Shown here in pieces: positions 36,245 through 48,388 of a DNA stretch of 64,000 nucleotides (positions are counted from its first letter, which is position 1; each line of letters opens with the position of its first letter). The stretch is from Fagopyrum homotropicum. Its lineage: Eukaryota > Streptophyta > Magnoliopsida > Caryophyllales > Polygonaceae. Location: NCBI GenBank assembly GCA_033239125.1, contig BSWB01000006.1, positions 31,612,001 to 31,676,000 of the forward strand. Direction: 5' to 3'. The translations under genes were made by a program, and so were the position numbers. The notes below the pieces were generated by a model, which saw nothing but the letters and a program-made list of their open reading frames with translations, had not been told where the DNA came from and did no database searches.

Positions 36245-37018
36245 TAAGGTATTGCATTTTTATTTTTATTTTCGATTCATAGATTAGTTTAGTATAGACG
36301 TTTTTGCTTTGTTTTTGCCTCGATTTCTTCCGGTATGTTCGTGTTTTTGGATGTAGGACCAATGGAAAAGGAAAAGAGAAGGATGATGTTGAAGAAGAGT
36401 GACGAAATTTGGACTTTGGAGCTTTACAGAGGGTTCCACGGTCTAAATTACGGTCGTCATAGCTACAGTGGCCGTAATTTCCAAAAGCCTCTGAAAAATC
36501 ACCAAAACCACGGTTCCGTACACTTCCACGGCCGTGGAACACCCCGACAGACCGTGATTTTCAAAATTTTGCCTGCAACTATATAAGCCACATTCTTCAC
36601 AAATTCATCCCAAAAACCCCTCTTTCCACGACCTAAGTGCCAAAACACCACGACCCCCTCTCAAATCTTCGTTTCCTAATCGTTTTCAACGATTCTTCTT
36701 CCCAAACTGCAGCAAATTCAACCACAAACAAGATCCAAGCGACGAATCGAACGGAAATTCACCAACAAATGCGCATTTCGGATTTTTCAATCCGAAAAAG
36801 AGGTTTTCTTTTCCCTTCTTGATTCTTGCTGATTCAGTTGTTTTTGTTAGAGATTTTTAGGAAGAATTGATTGAGAATTGAGGAAATTAGACTAGGACTG
36901 CCTATTGTGGAGATTGATTGTGGATTTGCTGAGATTTGTGATTTTCTGAGACGAATCACGGTCTCTGGGTAAATTATGGCCGTGGTTTGCTGAAGAACAG
37001 ACCGTAATTTTGAGTAGA

Positions 37019-38590
37019 ATGGATTTCGTGAGAAGAGTTTCAGGGAGGATAAAAGAGAAGAAGAATGAGCAGAATAAGAAGAGGAAGGGTAATCCCTCCT
37101 CCTCCTCATCCTCTAGGGCACCACCAGCTTCTTCACCTTCACCTCCATCCTCACCTTCACCTCCATCTTCACCCCCTCACCCTAGAATCCCGACCATACA
37201 CGATGACCATCTTGATGCACTTGATAGGATCAAGGAGAGGCCAGTGATTGGCCCTAGATATTTGTTGTTGGAGGATCTAACTCCTCTCAACATTGTTGAT
37301 GACCTCACTTGGCTCTTGGATAGAGCCGGATTAGTTATCTTCTCGGCTATCCGAGAAGACGCATATGAGGAGATTACACGGGAGGTTGTGACATCCTTTG
37401 AGCACAGCCACGTAGATAGGACCGTCTCTTTCCGCCTCATGGAGAGAGATTATCAGTTGAGTATCCGTGAGTTTGGGACCATTTTTGGATTCCATGAGAC
37501 CTTTAATGGTCGATTTCCGAGTGGTGTTTACCCCAAGGACTTTTGGGAAGAGGTGGCTATAATTTACGCTAGCGAGGATCGCTGGCAACCCGCTGACACC
37601 AAGGCTAGATTGATGTACCATCTTGCCTTGAAGATAGCTCATCGTGTTCTTTCGGAGTGTCTCTTTCCTAGGACGGAGACGCCCCAAAAGATCAAGACGG
37701 ATAAGCTATTCTTGCTTTACTGCATGCTTTATGGACGCCGGGCTGATTGTGCCACTCTCTTGGCTGCTACGATGAGCAAGCTCAAGAACAAAAAGAAGGG
37801 GAACATTGGATATGGTGGGATAGTTACCCACATTGCTAGGAGTTTTGGTGTCGACTTTTCTGCTTGCACCCGCATACCGGCCGTACCTTTAGGGCTACAT
37901 GCTTTCATGGTTAGGGGTCTCATCTTCCCCACACATAGAGGTCCGCCTTATGCGGGCATGCCTTGGGAGAGTAGGACGGGTAGGGGTATAGAGTGGCTAC
38001 CAGAGTACTCCATTATGGCGGGACGCCATAATTGGAAGGAGACGTTCGCTGCGATGCATGCGAACAGGATAGCAACTCCCCCTTATGTCCCACCACCGGT
38101 TGTCGAGGAGGAGGATATGGGAGATCAGTTTGAGAGTGGAGGAGGAGCCGAGAAGGAGTTTGGCACGTTTCCGGACCAGCCGGAGGCGGCCCCAGACGTA
38201 CCTAGACGCTCTCCACGTCCAGCTAGAGCCTCAGGCTCGTCATCTCGCCGCGCTAGTGTGAGTGAGAGGCCCACGTGGATGACCACACCTCCCGCATGGT
38301 ATGGAGTTCCCCCTCCTTGGTCCACCGAGCAGCCAGCAGCACCTCCACTAGCACCAGCACCATCCGACGCCCCAGCATGGTACAGTCAGGCCCCGGGATG
38401 GTACGAGCAGATGCCGGATTGGGCTACCGGACTTTCAGAGAGAGTAGGAACGCTGGAGATCCGGGCGGATGCTAGAGACGGACGTTTAGACGACTTTGAC
38501 CACATGATGAGGGACGTCTACCGCCAGCAGTTTGGGCGGTTCTATGATCCGAGCTTCTCTCCATTCTCGCCGCCGCCAGCACCGCAGTGA
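37019..38590 (+). CDS. E1 third ORF (Athila post-pol ORF), 523 aa
   Basis: Starts at ATG 37019; the slightly longer open frame upstream has no ATG. It encodes a basic N-terminus (RRVSGRIKEKKNEQNKKRKG), a Ser/Pro-rich stretch, and a globular region with LLDRAGLVIFSAIREDAYEE, SIREFGTIFGFHETF and YHLALKIAHRVLS. A Pro-rich tail follows (TWMTTPPAWYGVPPPW). The globular part resembles the plant 'ATHILA ORF-1'/retrotransposon-type domain. It occupies the position of the env-like ORF of Athila elements, but I see no signal peptide or membrane segment, so an envelope role is not supported by sequence. The frame is uninterrupted, unlike gag-pol. A decayed counterpart is at 63408-64000 in E2. Confidence 0.8.
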   Translation: MDFVRRVSGRIKEKKNEQNKKRKGNPSSSSSSRAPPASSPSPPSSPSPPSSPPHPRIPTIHDDHLDALDRIKERPVIGPRYLLLEDLTPLNIVDDLTWLLDRAGLVIFSAIREDAYEEITREVVTSFEHSHVDRTVSFRLMERDYQLSIREFGTIFGFHETFNGRFPSGVYPKDFWEEVAIIYASEDRWQPADTKARLMYHLALKIAHRVLSECLFPRTETPQKIKTDKLFLLYCMLYGRRADCATLLAATMSKLKNKKKGNIGYGGIVTHIARSFGVDFSACTRIPAVPLGLHAFMVRGLIFPTHRGPPYAGMPWESRTGRGIEWLPEYSIMAGRHNWKETFAAMHANRIATPPYVPPPVVEEEDMGDQFESGGGAEKEFGTFPDQPEAAPDVPRRSPRPARASGSSSRRASVSERPTWMTTPPAWYGVPPPWSTEQPAAPPLAPAPSDAPAWYSQAPGWYEQMPDWATGLSERVGTLEIRADARDGRLDDFDHMMRDVYRQQFGRFYDPSFSPFSPPPAPQ

Positions 38591-39933
38591 TTTGATGCAT
38601 GACCGTTCGTTTTAGACATTCCCGCCACCACTTTGTGAGTTTCTTTTTCTTTTCTCTCTTTTCTCTCTTTCTTTTGAACATTAGGGACAATGTTCGTCCT
38701 AAGTATGGGGTGGGATGTACTAAAAGTTTGTAATAACTCTACTTACTATGCTTGCTTTCATTCGAGACTATCATTGCATGTTCATTATGTGTTTCACGTT
38801 TCATTATCGCATTGCATGAAAAAGAACTTGAAAAACCCATAAAAATTGAAAAATTTTGAAAAATTATGTGCTTATAATGAATTGAGATGATTTCTATGAT
38901 AATCACTACTTGTGAATTGAGTTTGATGACAATTGCATGCTTAAAAGAATTGTGAATTGAAAAGAATTTGAATGAATGAATTTTACTTCTTTTGCAAGTT
39001 TTATAATGTGAAAAATGTTACCTAAATCATGTTGAGAAATTGAAGTTGAAATCACACTATAAGTTCTTATACTTCTTGTTGAAATGATTAAGGCAATTCA
39101 AATTTTCTTTCTTCTTTCTTTTGACCATTTTAGCTCCTCATTGAAATATTAGCCTCCTTACCTGTCCGGGAATTTGGAGGAGTGAATGAAAAAGGCATGT
39201 TTGATGTGGGAGGGCCATGAGAGCAAATTTTTGCAATCAAAAGAATAGAAAGAAATTCTAGGTTTGGGGAAGTCAATCATGATGATGAGTAACTCGGCAC
39301 CATTCACATAGCCGGGTGTTTGTGTCTTGCCAAAGTCGGATTGAGCGATATTCCTAGCGGATTATGGTATGTGCGCTAAGGGTTTGAGGCATCTCGCAAA
39401 AATGAGAAACGCCAATCTCCTAGGCTTCGGTTTTTGTACACCTCTGTCCATAACTCCAAAAGTAAAATCGAAAAATGAAAAGAAGAGAGCGAAGCTCTAA
39501 GTTGAAGTGTTGCGGAAACCGCAAAAGAAGAAGAAGGTAGTTGTCCACTTTCCCGGATTCATGCACCACATTTCCTTAAAGTTTTCCCTTCCTTTCCATA
39601 TGCTAGACCTTTTCTTTGGAAGTCCTTAAGATTAAAAGAATGTTATATGACTTGGTGATCTAAATTGAAGTTTCTTATGATTGATTTTGACAATGTTTAA
39701 AGGTTATGATGCTTGTTTAGAAGTTGACTTGATTCATGAATTTTCTTTACTTTTTACTTTTTGATTGAGTGTGTGAAAGTTTGATAAACGATTGAGGCAA
39801 GGTTTGAGAATGATCTATTCTTTAGAAGGCACGTTTATCCAAAAGAAGGTACACATATTTCATCCTAACTCTTGTTTAAAGCTTTTTGAAAGACCTTGCT
39901 TAGGGACAAGCAAGTGTTAAGTATGGGGTTATT
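38591..39933 (+). other. E1 3' non-coding region with polypurine tract
   Basis: No ORF. TAGGGACAA followed by AAGTATGGGGT occurs twice: at 38683-38711 just after ORF3, and at 39901-39929 immediately before the 3' LTR, where it serves as the polypurine tract. The 1.2 kb between them is A/T- and G/A-rich and non-coding. Confidence 0.75.
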
Positions 39934-41703
39934 TGTTAGCATGAAATATTGTGATATTTTAGGCACGTTTTCTAAACGCATTTGATTCATATTGATAGTC
40001 TTTGATTGAGCATCGTTGCATATGTGAGCTAGTATTGCCTATATTGTCGATATGGATATCTACACTAGCTTTATGTTGATTATAGGTGATTGAGAGTCAT
40101 TTCCGAACGGAATCGAGCAAAGAAGAGTTGATTGAATATGTCCATAGATTGAGGGCATTATTAGGAGCAAATTGGAGTTCAACTTGAGGAATGCACGAGG
40201 CTAGGAAAGAATCACGTTCTTGCCCTAAACCACGCTCTAAAATACGGCCGTACTACAAACCACGTTTAGTTCCACGGCCGTGGAACCCTGCAAAGAGAGG
40301 CGTGATGCATTCCAGTAACTATTACGGTCGTGGAACATATGGTCCGAACCGTGACACAATCCACGCTCTAAATTACGGTCGTGGAATCTTCCACGACCGT
40401 GATCTTGGCGATCTTTTTCGCCACATTTTGAAGCCACGATCTTTTGAAGATTGGGCCGGGCCGATATTTTATCTTACCCTATAAAAAGACGGACGAAGCA
40501 AGATTCCGTCATCTTCGCTTAGGGAATTTTGGCAATCCACGCTTCATCTCCGCTTAGAGAATTTCAACGCCGTTTAAGCCCTTGCTTGGAATCATTGACA
40601 TCTCATTGGAGATCGAAGTTTGCATCTGGGATTTGCCCTAATCTCGCACTTTTGGTGGAGATTGCTGTTGAGATCTCCGGATTGGCGGAAGATCGAAGCT
40701 TTTGGAAGATTGTTGCAAGAAGATCTCTCTTCTTATTTAGGTTTGATTTGGAAAACGGATTGACATCCCGTTCTCCCTTCTTTCCTAAGATTGTGATTGT
40801 TTGCTTTATTCTGAATCCATTGACAATATTTGTTCTCGATTGTGACTTTGAGATTGGTTTGAAGATTATTGAAAGTTTTCGGAAGTTTTCATCTTTCTAT
40901 CTTTTAATCCTTGAATTGATTTCAACATGACGGTTATTGGCTAAAAACCCTTAACAATTCTAAGGTGAAGGGTTGATAGTTTTAGCTTAGATGATGATAG
41001 ATCGATCGTAAATAAGATTAGACCCTGAGAGTTAGAGAGAATCGTCGACGAACCCTAAATCACGGTTTGTTCTTGAGTTCCACGACCGTGGAATCTCAAG
41101 ATCCACCCGTAATTTCCCTTAAGTTTACGAACCTGCTTTTACTTTAGTCCAAAGTTAAAGATTTGCTTTAACTTAGTTTAAACTTGTCTTTTCTAGGTGG
41201 TAGTGAAGCCTCAACAACCTCTACCTCGATTGTGAGTGTCATAACCATAATCAGCTAAGTTAGTCTTGATCCTTGGATTACAAGTTTGGGTATTTGACAT
41301 TAATTCTTGCTTTTAGAACCTTTCTATATTGAGCCTCAACAACCTGTATAGGGAGTGTCTTGTAGGTGAGTCATATAAGGTTTTTGGAACTTCACCGTAC
41401 GATTACCTTACATTAGCATACCTTTGCATATCTCAACTCTGTCTTTATATCATTAGTATATCTTGAATCGATTGCCACAGCTGGATACCTGGATCTTTAA
41501 GATTGTTGTTTTCCCAATATTTGCAAAACTCTCATATTTACTCGCTTGATAATCTGCAATTGAATTTGTTCCCACCCAAATCCCTGTGTTCGATACTCTG
41601 GAATTCTTGCTTAACTACGTCGATCCGTACACTGCGGGTTCGCTTGCTTGATTCTAGTTTTATAAATTTAAAACTTATTTGCACACACCTCTAGGGGCGA
41701 ACA
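39934..41703 (+). repeat. E1 3' LTR
   Basis: Same length and ends as the 5' LTR. Palindromes recur at 40270-40285 and 41078-41093. Differences from the 5' copy are scattered and mostly transitions. Confidence 0.95.
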
Positions 41704-41708
41704 GGAGG

Positions 41709-44700
41709 TAAGACATCTACCTCACCTTTCTTCCGATCATAACCTACTGCTTCTATCTTTCAAAAGGGAGGACTTGTGGAACCCAAAAAGACGTCCGTTC
41801 CGGTTCCTTGCTGCATGGTTGACACACCCGACTTCGCTCCGGTGATTGAGGAGGCTTGGGAGAAGATAGCATGCCTACCGGAGGCCCTTACTCTACTCCA
41901 TCGTGTCTTGTTGAAATGGAATAGAGACGTTTTTGGTAACATACTTCAAAGGAAAGAAGCTTTGATCAATCAACTGGAAGTCATCAGAGCCAAGCTGAAT
42001 GCAAATGTCAGTCCGGACCTTCTCAGGCTGGAAAGTGATGTTGAAAGGGAGGTCGATATTTCTTGAACAAGAGGAACTCTATGGTGTCAAAAATCCAGGC
42101 AACAATGGATTATACATGGGGACAAGAATACATCGTTCTTCCATTTTTCTACCATCATTCGAAAGCAACGAAATAAGGTGGCAGCTTTGAAACTCGACAC
42201 TAGAGAGTGGTCTTCAGATCAAAAGGAGTTAGAAGGGCATGTTGTTAAGTTTTAAAGGGCTATAAGGTCCGAAGGAGCTACCTCAGTTGACTAGTATTCC
42301 TAGGGGGGTAGTCAGGGAGTCACCTAGGGGCTTGGGTGAAGCCCTAATGAAAGAATGCAACAAAGAGGAAATCTTGGGTGCCTTGAAAATCATGGGGGCT
42401 ATGAATGCTCCGGGACCGGATGGGTACCAACTGATTTTCTACCAAAAACTTTGGAGCACTATGGGTGACTCCTTGGTGAATTTTGTCCTGAATTTCTTTG
42501 TGAATCGGATTAAACCGTTTATGAATCTCCTTGTGAGCCCGTTATAGGGAAGCTTCATTCCGGGGAGATTAATTTCGGATAATGTGGTGCTCACACAAGA
42601 GGTCATGCACTCGATGAGAAAGAAGAAGGGTAGGAAGGGTTGGATGGTGATGAAGTTGGACCTAGAGAAGGCGTACGATGGACTTCGGTGGGAGTTTGTG
42701 ATTGATACACTCCAAGCTATGGACTTCCCGGACTATTGGGTCGAGAGAGTTAAAACATGCATTTCCTCTGGCTCCATGAGGGTTCTATGGAATGGGGAAT
42801 GCACAAAAAGCTTCAGAACTACAAAAGGGATTAGGCAGGGAGATCCTTTGTCACCTTACCTCTTTGTCTTATGCCTTGAAAGACTTGGAAATTGATCGAG
42901 AAAGCCGTAGGTGAAGGTAGATGGAAACTGATTAAGCTTTCACGTGGAGGACCGGAGTTGTCCTACCTATTTTTTGCAGATGACATCCTACTCTTTTCTG
43001 AGTCTTCTACTGCCCAAATCCGTGTTGTAAGGAGTATTTTGGAGGAATTTTGTAATGCTTCGGGTCAGAGAGTAAGCTTAGCAAAATCAAAGTTATATGT
43101 ATCCCATAATGTCCGAGGAGAGTTGGAGCAAAGACTCAATGAGATTTGTGGTATTCCTTAGCTAAGAACTTAGGAGCGTACCTTGGTATCCCCTTGCTGC
43201 ATGGAGTAGTGGCACAAGAGACGTTTAACCCACTCATAGAGAGGGTTTCATCGCGCTTGGCAGGGTGGAAAGCGAGGTCCCTTAGCTTGGCGGGAAGGAC
43301 GAGCTTGGTTAGATCAGTTTTGTCTGCTATCCCTATATATTACATGAGCGCTATTATTCTTCTAGAGTTCGTTGCTTCGAAACTGGACAAAATTTGCAGG
43401 AGCTTCGTATGGGGACAAGCTGATGGTAATACAAATATCCATAAGCTTCGATGGGAGAGATTATGCAAAACTCGAGACCAAGGGGGACTAGGGATCCGAA
43501 TGACCAAGGAGATGAACTTGGCCATGGTCAGTAAGTTGAGCTAGAGAATGTTTATGAATGAAGAACATACGTGGGCACAGGTACTTCTGAAAGAATATAC
43601 CAACACGTATAGTTCTTGGCCAAGCAGCTTACGTTGTAGAGGGGGTTGCTCGTCCATTTGGCGAGGTATCGTACAAGGTTACAACTAGGTTGTTGCTCCC
43701 CACCTGGGTTGGACGGTGAAGAATGGGCGTAGAGAAAGATTCTGGCAAGATGCTTGCCTCTCAAAAGGAGCCCCTTTACCTCTCATGTCAAGTCCCCCTC
43801 ACCCCGCATGAACTGGAGATGTCGGTGAGAGATCTTTGGCGTTGTGAAAATGGTAGGGACTAGAGCTATCTGTTAGGTAAACTCAATAATTCGGGCTTCC
43901 TTCGAGTTGTTGCTACTAGACTGTGGGTCGAAGGGGAGCCAGAGGATATGACTAGATAGATGTTGACTTAGGATGGTACCTTCACTATTGCCTCAGCCCA
44001 CCAGTGTATCAGGAATACTCGCAGCAGCTATGGCATTATAGTGGGTCTATTTAAACAAGTTTTGAATATCAAAGTACAAGAGAGGGTCCGTTATTTTTTG
44101 TGGCAGGTAGCATGGAACATTGTGTCCACAAACAAGGAGCGACACATAAGACTCATGGCCACCTCGCCAGATTGCTTAGTGTGCCCAGGAACTGAGGAGT
44201 CTATACTCCACCTCTTCCGGGACTGCAACTTTGCTAAGGAGTTATGGGTCGGGTTGGTCCCAACTAGATACCACCATACCCTTTTTAGTTTACAATGGGA
44301 GGATTGGATCTTCGAAAATGTTAACATGCGCAGTAGAGACTCACAACAAGTGGTATGGAATGAGTTGTTTGCCATTGCGATTTGATGGATTTGGAGATGG
44401 CGGAACGCTCGGACTTTTAATGAGGGAACGATACCGGTGGATAAAATGGGCTTTATCAAAACGGCTCATAGGAAACGGTGGAGTCATGGAGTAGGGGGTT
44501 GGTGCAAGACTTACCACAGAAGCAGGATAAGTTGGTTTGATGGATTTGACCAGATGAGGGATGGGTCAAGATCAATTCAGATGGATCATTACGTGGGGAC
44601 CAAGACCAATTGAGGGCAGCTACTGGGGCGGTTATTAAAGATGCTCAAGGATCATGGATCCAGGGGGTGGCAGTCAACCTTGGAACGACTATGGTCCCGG

Positions 44701-45056
44701 AGGCAGAGCTGTGGGGAGCTATGAGTGGTATGGAGCTTGCTTGGGAGCTGGGGTTCCGAAAGGTGAGAGTGGAGATTGGTTCACTCCTGGTGATGGGGTT
44801 GATCAAGAGCGGAGTCAGTCTGACATATCCCCTCTCTAATTTGGTAGTAAAATGTCAAGGCTTACTTATTCGAGATTGGCAGATTTCTCTCGATCATATT
44901 TTCCGGGAAGGTAACAGGGTTGCAGATGCGATTGCTAACTTTGCTTTTACCTTGGATTTCGGCGTTCATAGGTTGATGGAGCCACCGTTATGCATTAGGA
45001 ACATCCTGTTGGATGATTGTAGAGGTGTTTCTTTTTCTCGTATGACACGTTTATAA
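41709..45056 (+). pseudogene. LINE relic, right part (endonuclease to RNase H)
   Basis: Continues the LINE interrupted at 28411. Pieces in order: end of endonuclease (VRHLPHLSSDHNLLLL); a spacer region with WNRDVFGNILQRK; RT blocks NAPGPDGYQLIFYQK (42400), a FIPGRLISDNVVL segment, KLDLEKAYDGLRWEF (42655), RQGDPLSPYLF (42836) and FFADDILLF (42973); the GGLGIRMTKEMNLAM block (43490); a zf-RVT piece (CLVCPGTEESILHLFRDC, 44175); and an RNase H with REGNRVADAIANFAF (44907). Several frameshifts and stops separate them, and a conserved RT segment between 42546 and 42560 is lost. The catalytic FADD survives but the copy is dead. The probable 3' end lies near 45060-45110 without a long poly-A. Confidence 0.9.
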
Positions 45057-46155
45057 GTTTGTTTTCATAATAAAGCGCTTTTGTGCGGGGAGATTCGGCT
45101 CCTTTTTCAAAAATAAAACTAAAGTACTGATAAATATATGAAACAGAACAATTAAGAAATACACAATATATGAGCCTATAAGTAATTTCCTATCATATAA
45201 TATAAATACCAACTCAAAGATATCATGTGACAACTGACAACCTTTCCTTTTTTCAAATAATAATAATTCCTAATGTTATAAAAGAAATGACACACTAGAT
45301 ATTTAAATTTTTATGACCACTATAAATTGATTTTAACTTAACCCGTTTTTTATTTATATTGGTTTCTTATTAGTCTTAAATAATGATTTCTGTATTAATC
45401 AAACCTAATTCAAGTCAAACTTTTTCTTTAGTTCTAAATGAAAAAAAAAAATAACTACATTATAAAGCGTGAAATAAGGAGCCGTTTGAAAGTCCAGCTG
45501 ATATGTATAATATCAAATAGATATTTTTAACCTATAATAATGCTATAATTCTATAGATTAAGACATAAATTCGAAAAAACAACTATAACTTGCCCAAATT
45601 AAACTCTTTTCTATAGTATTTGCGCAAATAACCTACAACATTTTTTTTTGAAGTCTGCCTTTTATTATTGGATATTCTTCGCCTATCAATTGTAAATTTT
45701 GTCGCACGTTTTTGTAACTACTAATTAATCAATATTAAAACATAATGTTAATTTTATTTAGGATAATCAATAGATAATATTTTATTTATAAAAATAATCT
45801 TTATTTATGAATAATATATTATTGTTTGTTAATTTTTGTTATTTACACAAAGATCCTAAAATATTTACATAATAAAAATGGTTTAATTTTTTTTTAGTTT
45901 TTACGTAGGGTAATAAATTTATGTAAATCTTTACACGTGATTATATTAGAAGCAATTGATGTCTATCTAAAAATGTGTATCGGTAGTCGTTAACTTATTT
46001 GACATAAATGCTTTATTGGGTAAGTTTATGTAAAATGGAGTGATAATTCTTTAGATTGTTTTTTTTAAAGGTAAATTCATTGGTAAAAAGGAATATAACA
46101 TAACTAGGTTTGTTAAGACTTAGTTATGCTAAAATAACAAAGTTTATGTGCATGC
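45057..46155. other. AT-rich intergenic DNA
   Basis: No coding region or recognisable element. Confidence 0.6.
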
Positions 46156-46325
46156 CTACGATTGTAGTCTACGGTCCAAAAACTGACATACACATAGTAT
46201 TTCACATAGGCATGTAATTCTCCTAGACATACCAACTACCTACGACTTGTGGTCTACGGTCCAAACCCTGACATACACATAGTATTCCACATAGGCATGT
46301 AATTCTCCCACACATATCAACTACC
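46156..46325. repeat. 83-bp tandem duplication
   Basis: Two units start at 46156 and 46239 (CCTACGA...GTCTACGGTCCAAA...CATAGTATTYCACATAGG). They differ at several bases. The pair lies just beyond the 3' side of the minus-strand LINE relic. Confidence 0.9.
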
Positions 46326-46539
46326 TGAAATCAATAAGTCATGAGAATACATATGAACCTGTCACAACTCACGAGGCGCATTCACTTTAGACAAAGCCAT
46401 CAACAAACAGAGACACTCACAAGCTAAACAAGTGTCCAAACCTCGGACGTAATCCTCTTTGTAAACCTAGTAAAGACCAACTACTAGGATGTAATCCTCT
46501 CTGTAAATCTAGCTCCAACTCCAACGGGAAAAGCCTCAT

Positions 46540-48320
46540 GCAGTAGACTGTAGACATTGGTTTTGATCATCCTCGGAAGGATATCTATCAGAATCCTATT
46601 TTGGTCAAATGCCAAGGCATTCCTAGAATACCAAAGGTAGTAGACCGTGGCAGAATACGCATAAATCTTGGATCTTCTCGTCCAAATCCTACCATGTACG
46701 GTGTGGGTCAGCTAGTGTAATATCTCTAATCTGGTGGTGACATCTTTAGGGATCCCGAAATCTGGTTCAACCTGCCTCCAGACCTCTTGTGCATATGTGT
46801 ATCCAAAAATCAAGTTGTCATGTGACTCACTCTCACTCATACACAAACTACAAATAGGATCAATATCAAGAAAACGTAACTTATATCTAGTAGATAACTG
46901 ACCGATGATCGCCATCCACAATATAAAGCAATGTGGGCATATTGTCCGGGTCCCAAACTACTATGTATCAGTCCACCTCTTCTCCATGTGGTCTAAGCAT
47001 CTCACAAGCCTCAACGAGTCAGAATCTCTCTCCATGACAACAATACTCAAGTATCTTCGTCAATGATGTCGTTTGGTCGGTGAAGGCAACCATCTCATCC
47101 TTGGCGCTAAGGATTGCCTTCACCAAAGGCGAGTCCCGATGAGTGAGAGACCATTGCTCTGGCTCAGTGGTGTGCAAGTATTTGTAGTGAATCCATCTTA
47201 TCCAAAGACTATTACGTTGATCATGTAAGTGTCAATAGTAATTGCACATAAATGCTACATGCCAAAACCTGAGATCTAGTAATCCTAAACCTCCATCCAT
47301 TTTTGGAAAACAAACTATAGACCATGCAACATGGGGCCAACTCCACAAGAATTGCTTGCAAAGACTAGTAACTCTGTCAAGCACCAACATTGAAACTGAG
47401 AGAAGAGAAAGCCAAAAGCTTGTTGTACCCTACAAAACTGCCCTGATCAACTCCAAACGACCATCAAATGGCAAGTGTCTCTTGTTCCATGAACTAAGGT
47501 ATATAATGATCCTATCAACAAGAGGAGAATAATCTCTAGATCGAATACTAGTGGAAGAAATAGGAACTCCCATGTCGAAAACCCAAGATTTATGTCAACT
47601 TAACCGCCGCCTCCTCAACCATAAATGCTAAGTAGATAGAGGATTTGGAGAGATTGACAGCCAAGCCCGAGATCCTCTCAAATCGGCGAATGCACTCCAT
47701 CAAAATATCGATAAACCCCCTATCACCCCGGCGAAACAACACCACACCATCTGCATACATAAGATGTGAAATCCTAAGCTACTCACAGAACTTATGGAAT
47801 CTAAATCCCAATCTAGAAGTCTTCACCAGAATCATCCTCGATAGAAACTCCATGCATATCACAAATAGAAACGGTGATAAAGTTAACCTTCCCTCAGTCC
47901 CCGACGACCTTGAAAGAACCCATGTGAAGTTTAGTTTACCCGGATTGAATAAGACACACTCCATCACCTAGTCAATGACCTTGGTCGGGAACTTCAACTC
48001 CAACATGGTAAAGCGTAGGAGCCTCCAAGAGATGGTATCATATGTCTTGGCTAAATCAATCTTTATGAAACACCGTTTGCTATCATGTCGCACAATATAT
48101 CTCCTTAGTAACTCTTGGACGAGAAACACATTATCTGACATCAACTTCCCTAGAACGAAAGCAGATTGGGTTGGGTCAATAGGATAACCAAGACATGGAC
48201 CTAGTCTATTCGCCATCAGTTTGGTGATGATCTTATAGATCACATTGCAGCAATGCTTTACATGTGATGATGGCTCTACTTTGGCAATCATTGAAACAAT
48301 ACTATGACTCACCTGACTCA
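46540..48320 (-). pseudogene. LINE relic on the minus strand
   Basis: Minus-strand pieces: RT with ITKLMANRLGPCLGYPIDPT and QSAFVLGKLMSDNVFLVQEL, KIDLAKTYDTISWRLL (to 47968), and GRLTLSPFLFVICMEFLSRM (47779-47967). Further 3' comes a zf-RVT piece WMAIIGQLSTRYKL and CSLCMSESESHDNLIF (46712-46921). Frames are shifted and stopped repeatedly, and the endonuclease and RNase H are not recognisable. It is older than the other LINE copies and belongs to a different subfamily than the 3' relic at 41.7-45 kb, judging from the diverged blocks. Confidence 0.8.
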
Positions 48321-48350
48321 GTAATCATTGACGAAAAACTCTCAGACTAC

Positions 48351-48353
<3 letters not shown>

Positions 48354-48388
<35 letters not shown>

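Larger units (their letters stand above)
28412..41703 (+). mobile_element. complete Athila-type Ty3/gypsy LTR retrotransposon (E1), 13.3 kb
   Basis: Identical-length LTRs of 1770 bp (28412-30181 and 39934-41703), both TG...CA, are flanked by the perfect 5-bp duplication GGAGG (28407-28411, 41704-41708). Order: LTR, primer site, gag-protease-RT-RNase H-integrase in one frame, spacer, third ORF, about 1.3 kb of non-coding DNA, polypurine tract, LTR. Domain order RT-RH-INT is Ty3/gypsy; the primer site, long LTRs and post-pol ORF are Athila-like. By eye I count about 17 substitutions between the LTRs, so the copy is about 99% identical end to end and fairly young. It interrupts a LINE relic. Confidence 0.95.

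Noticed and set aside
46156..46325. CRISPR-like or satellite array
   Set aside because: Only two 83-bp units, no spacers, plant nuclear DNA.
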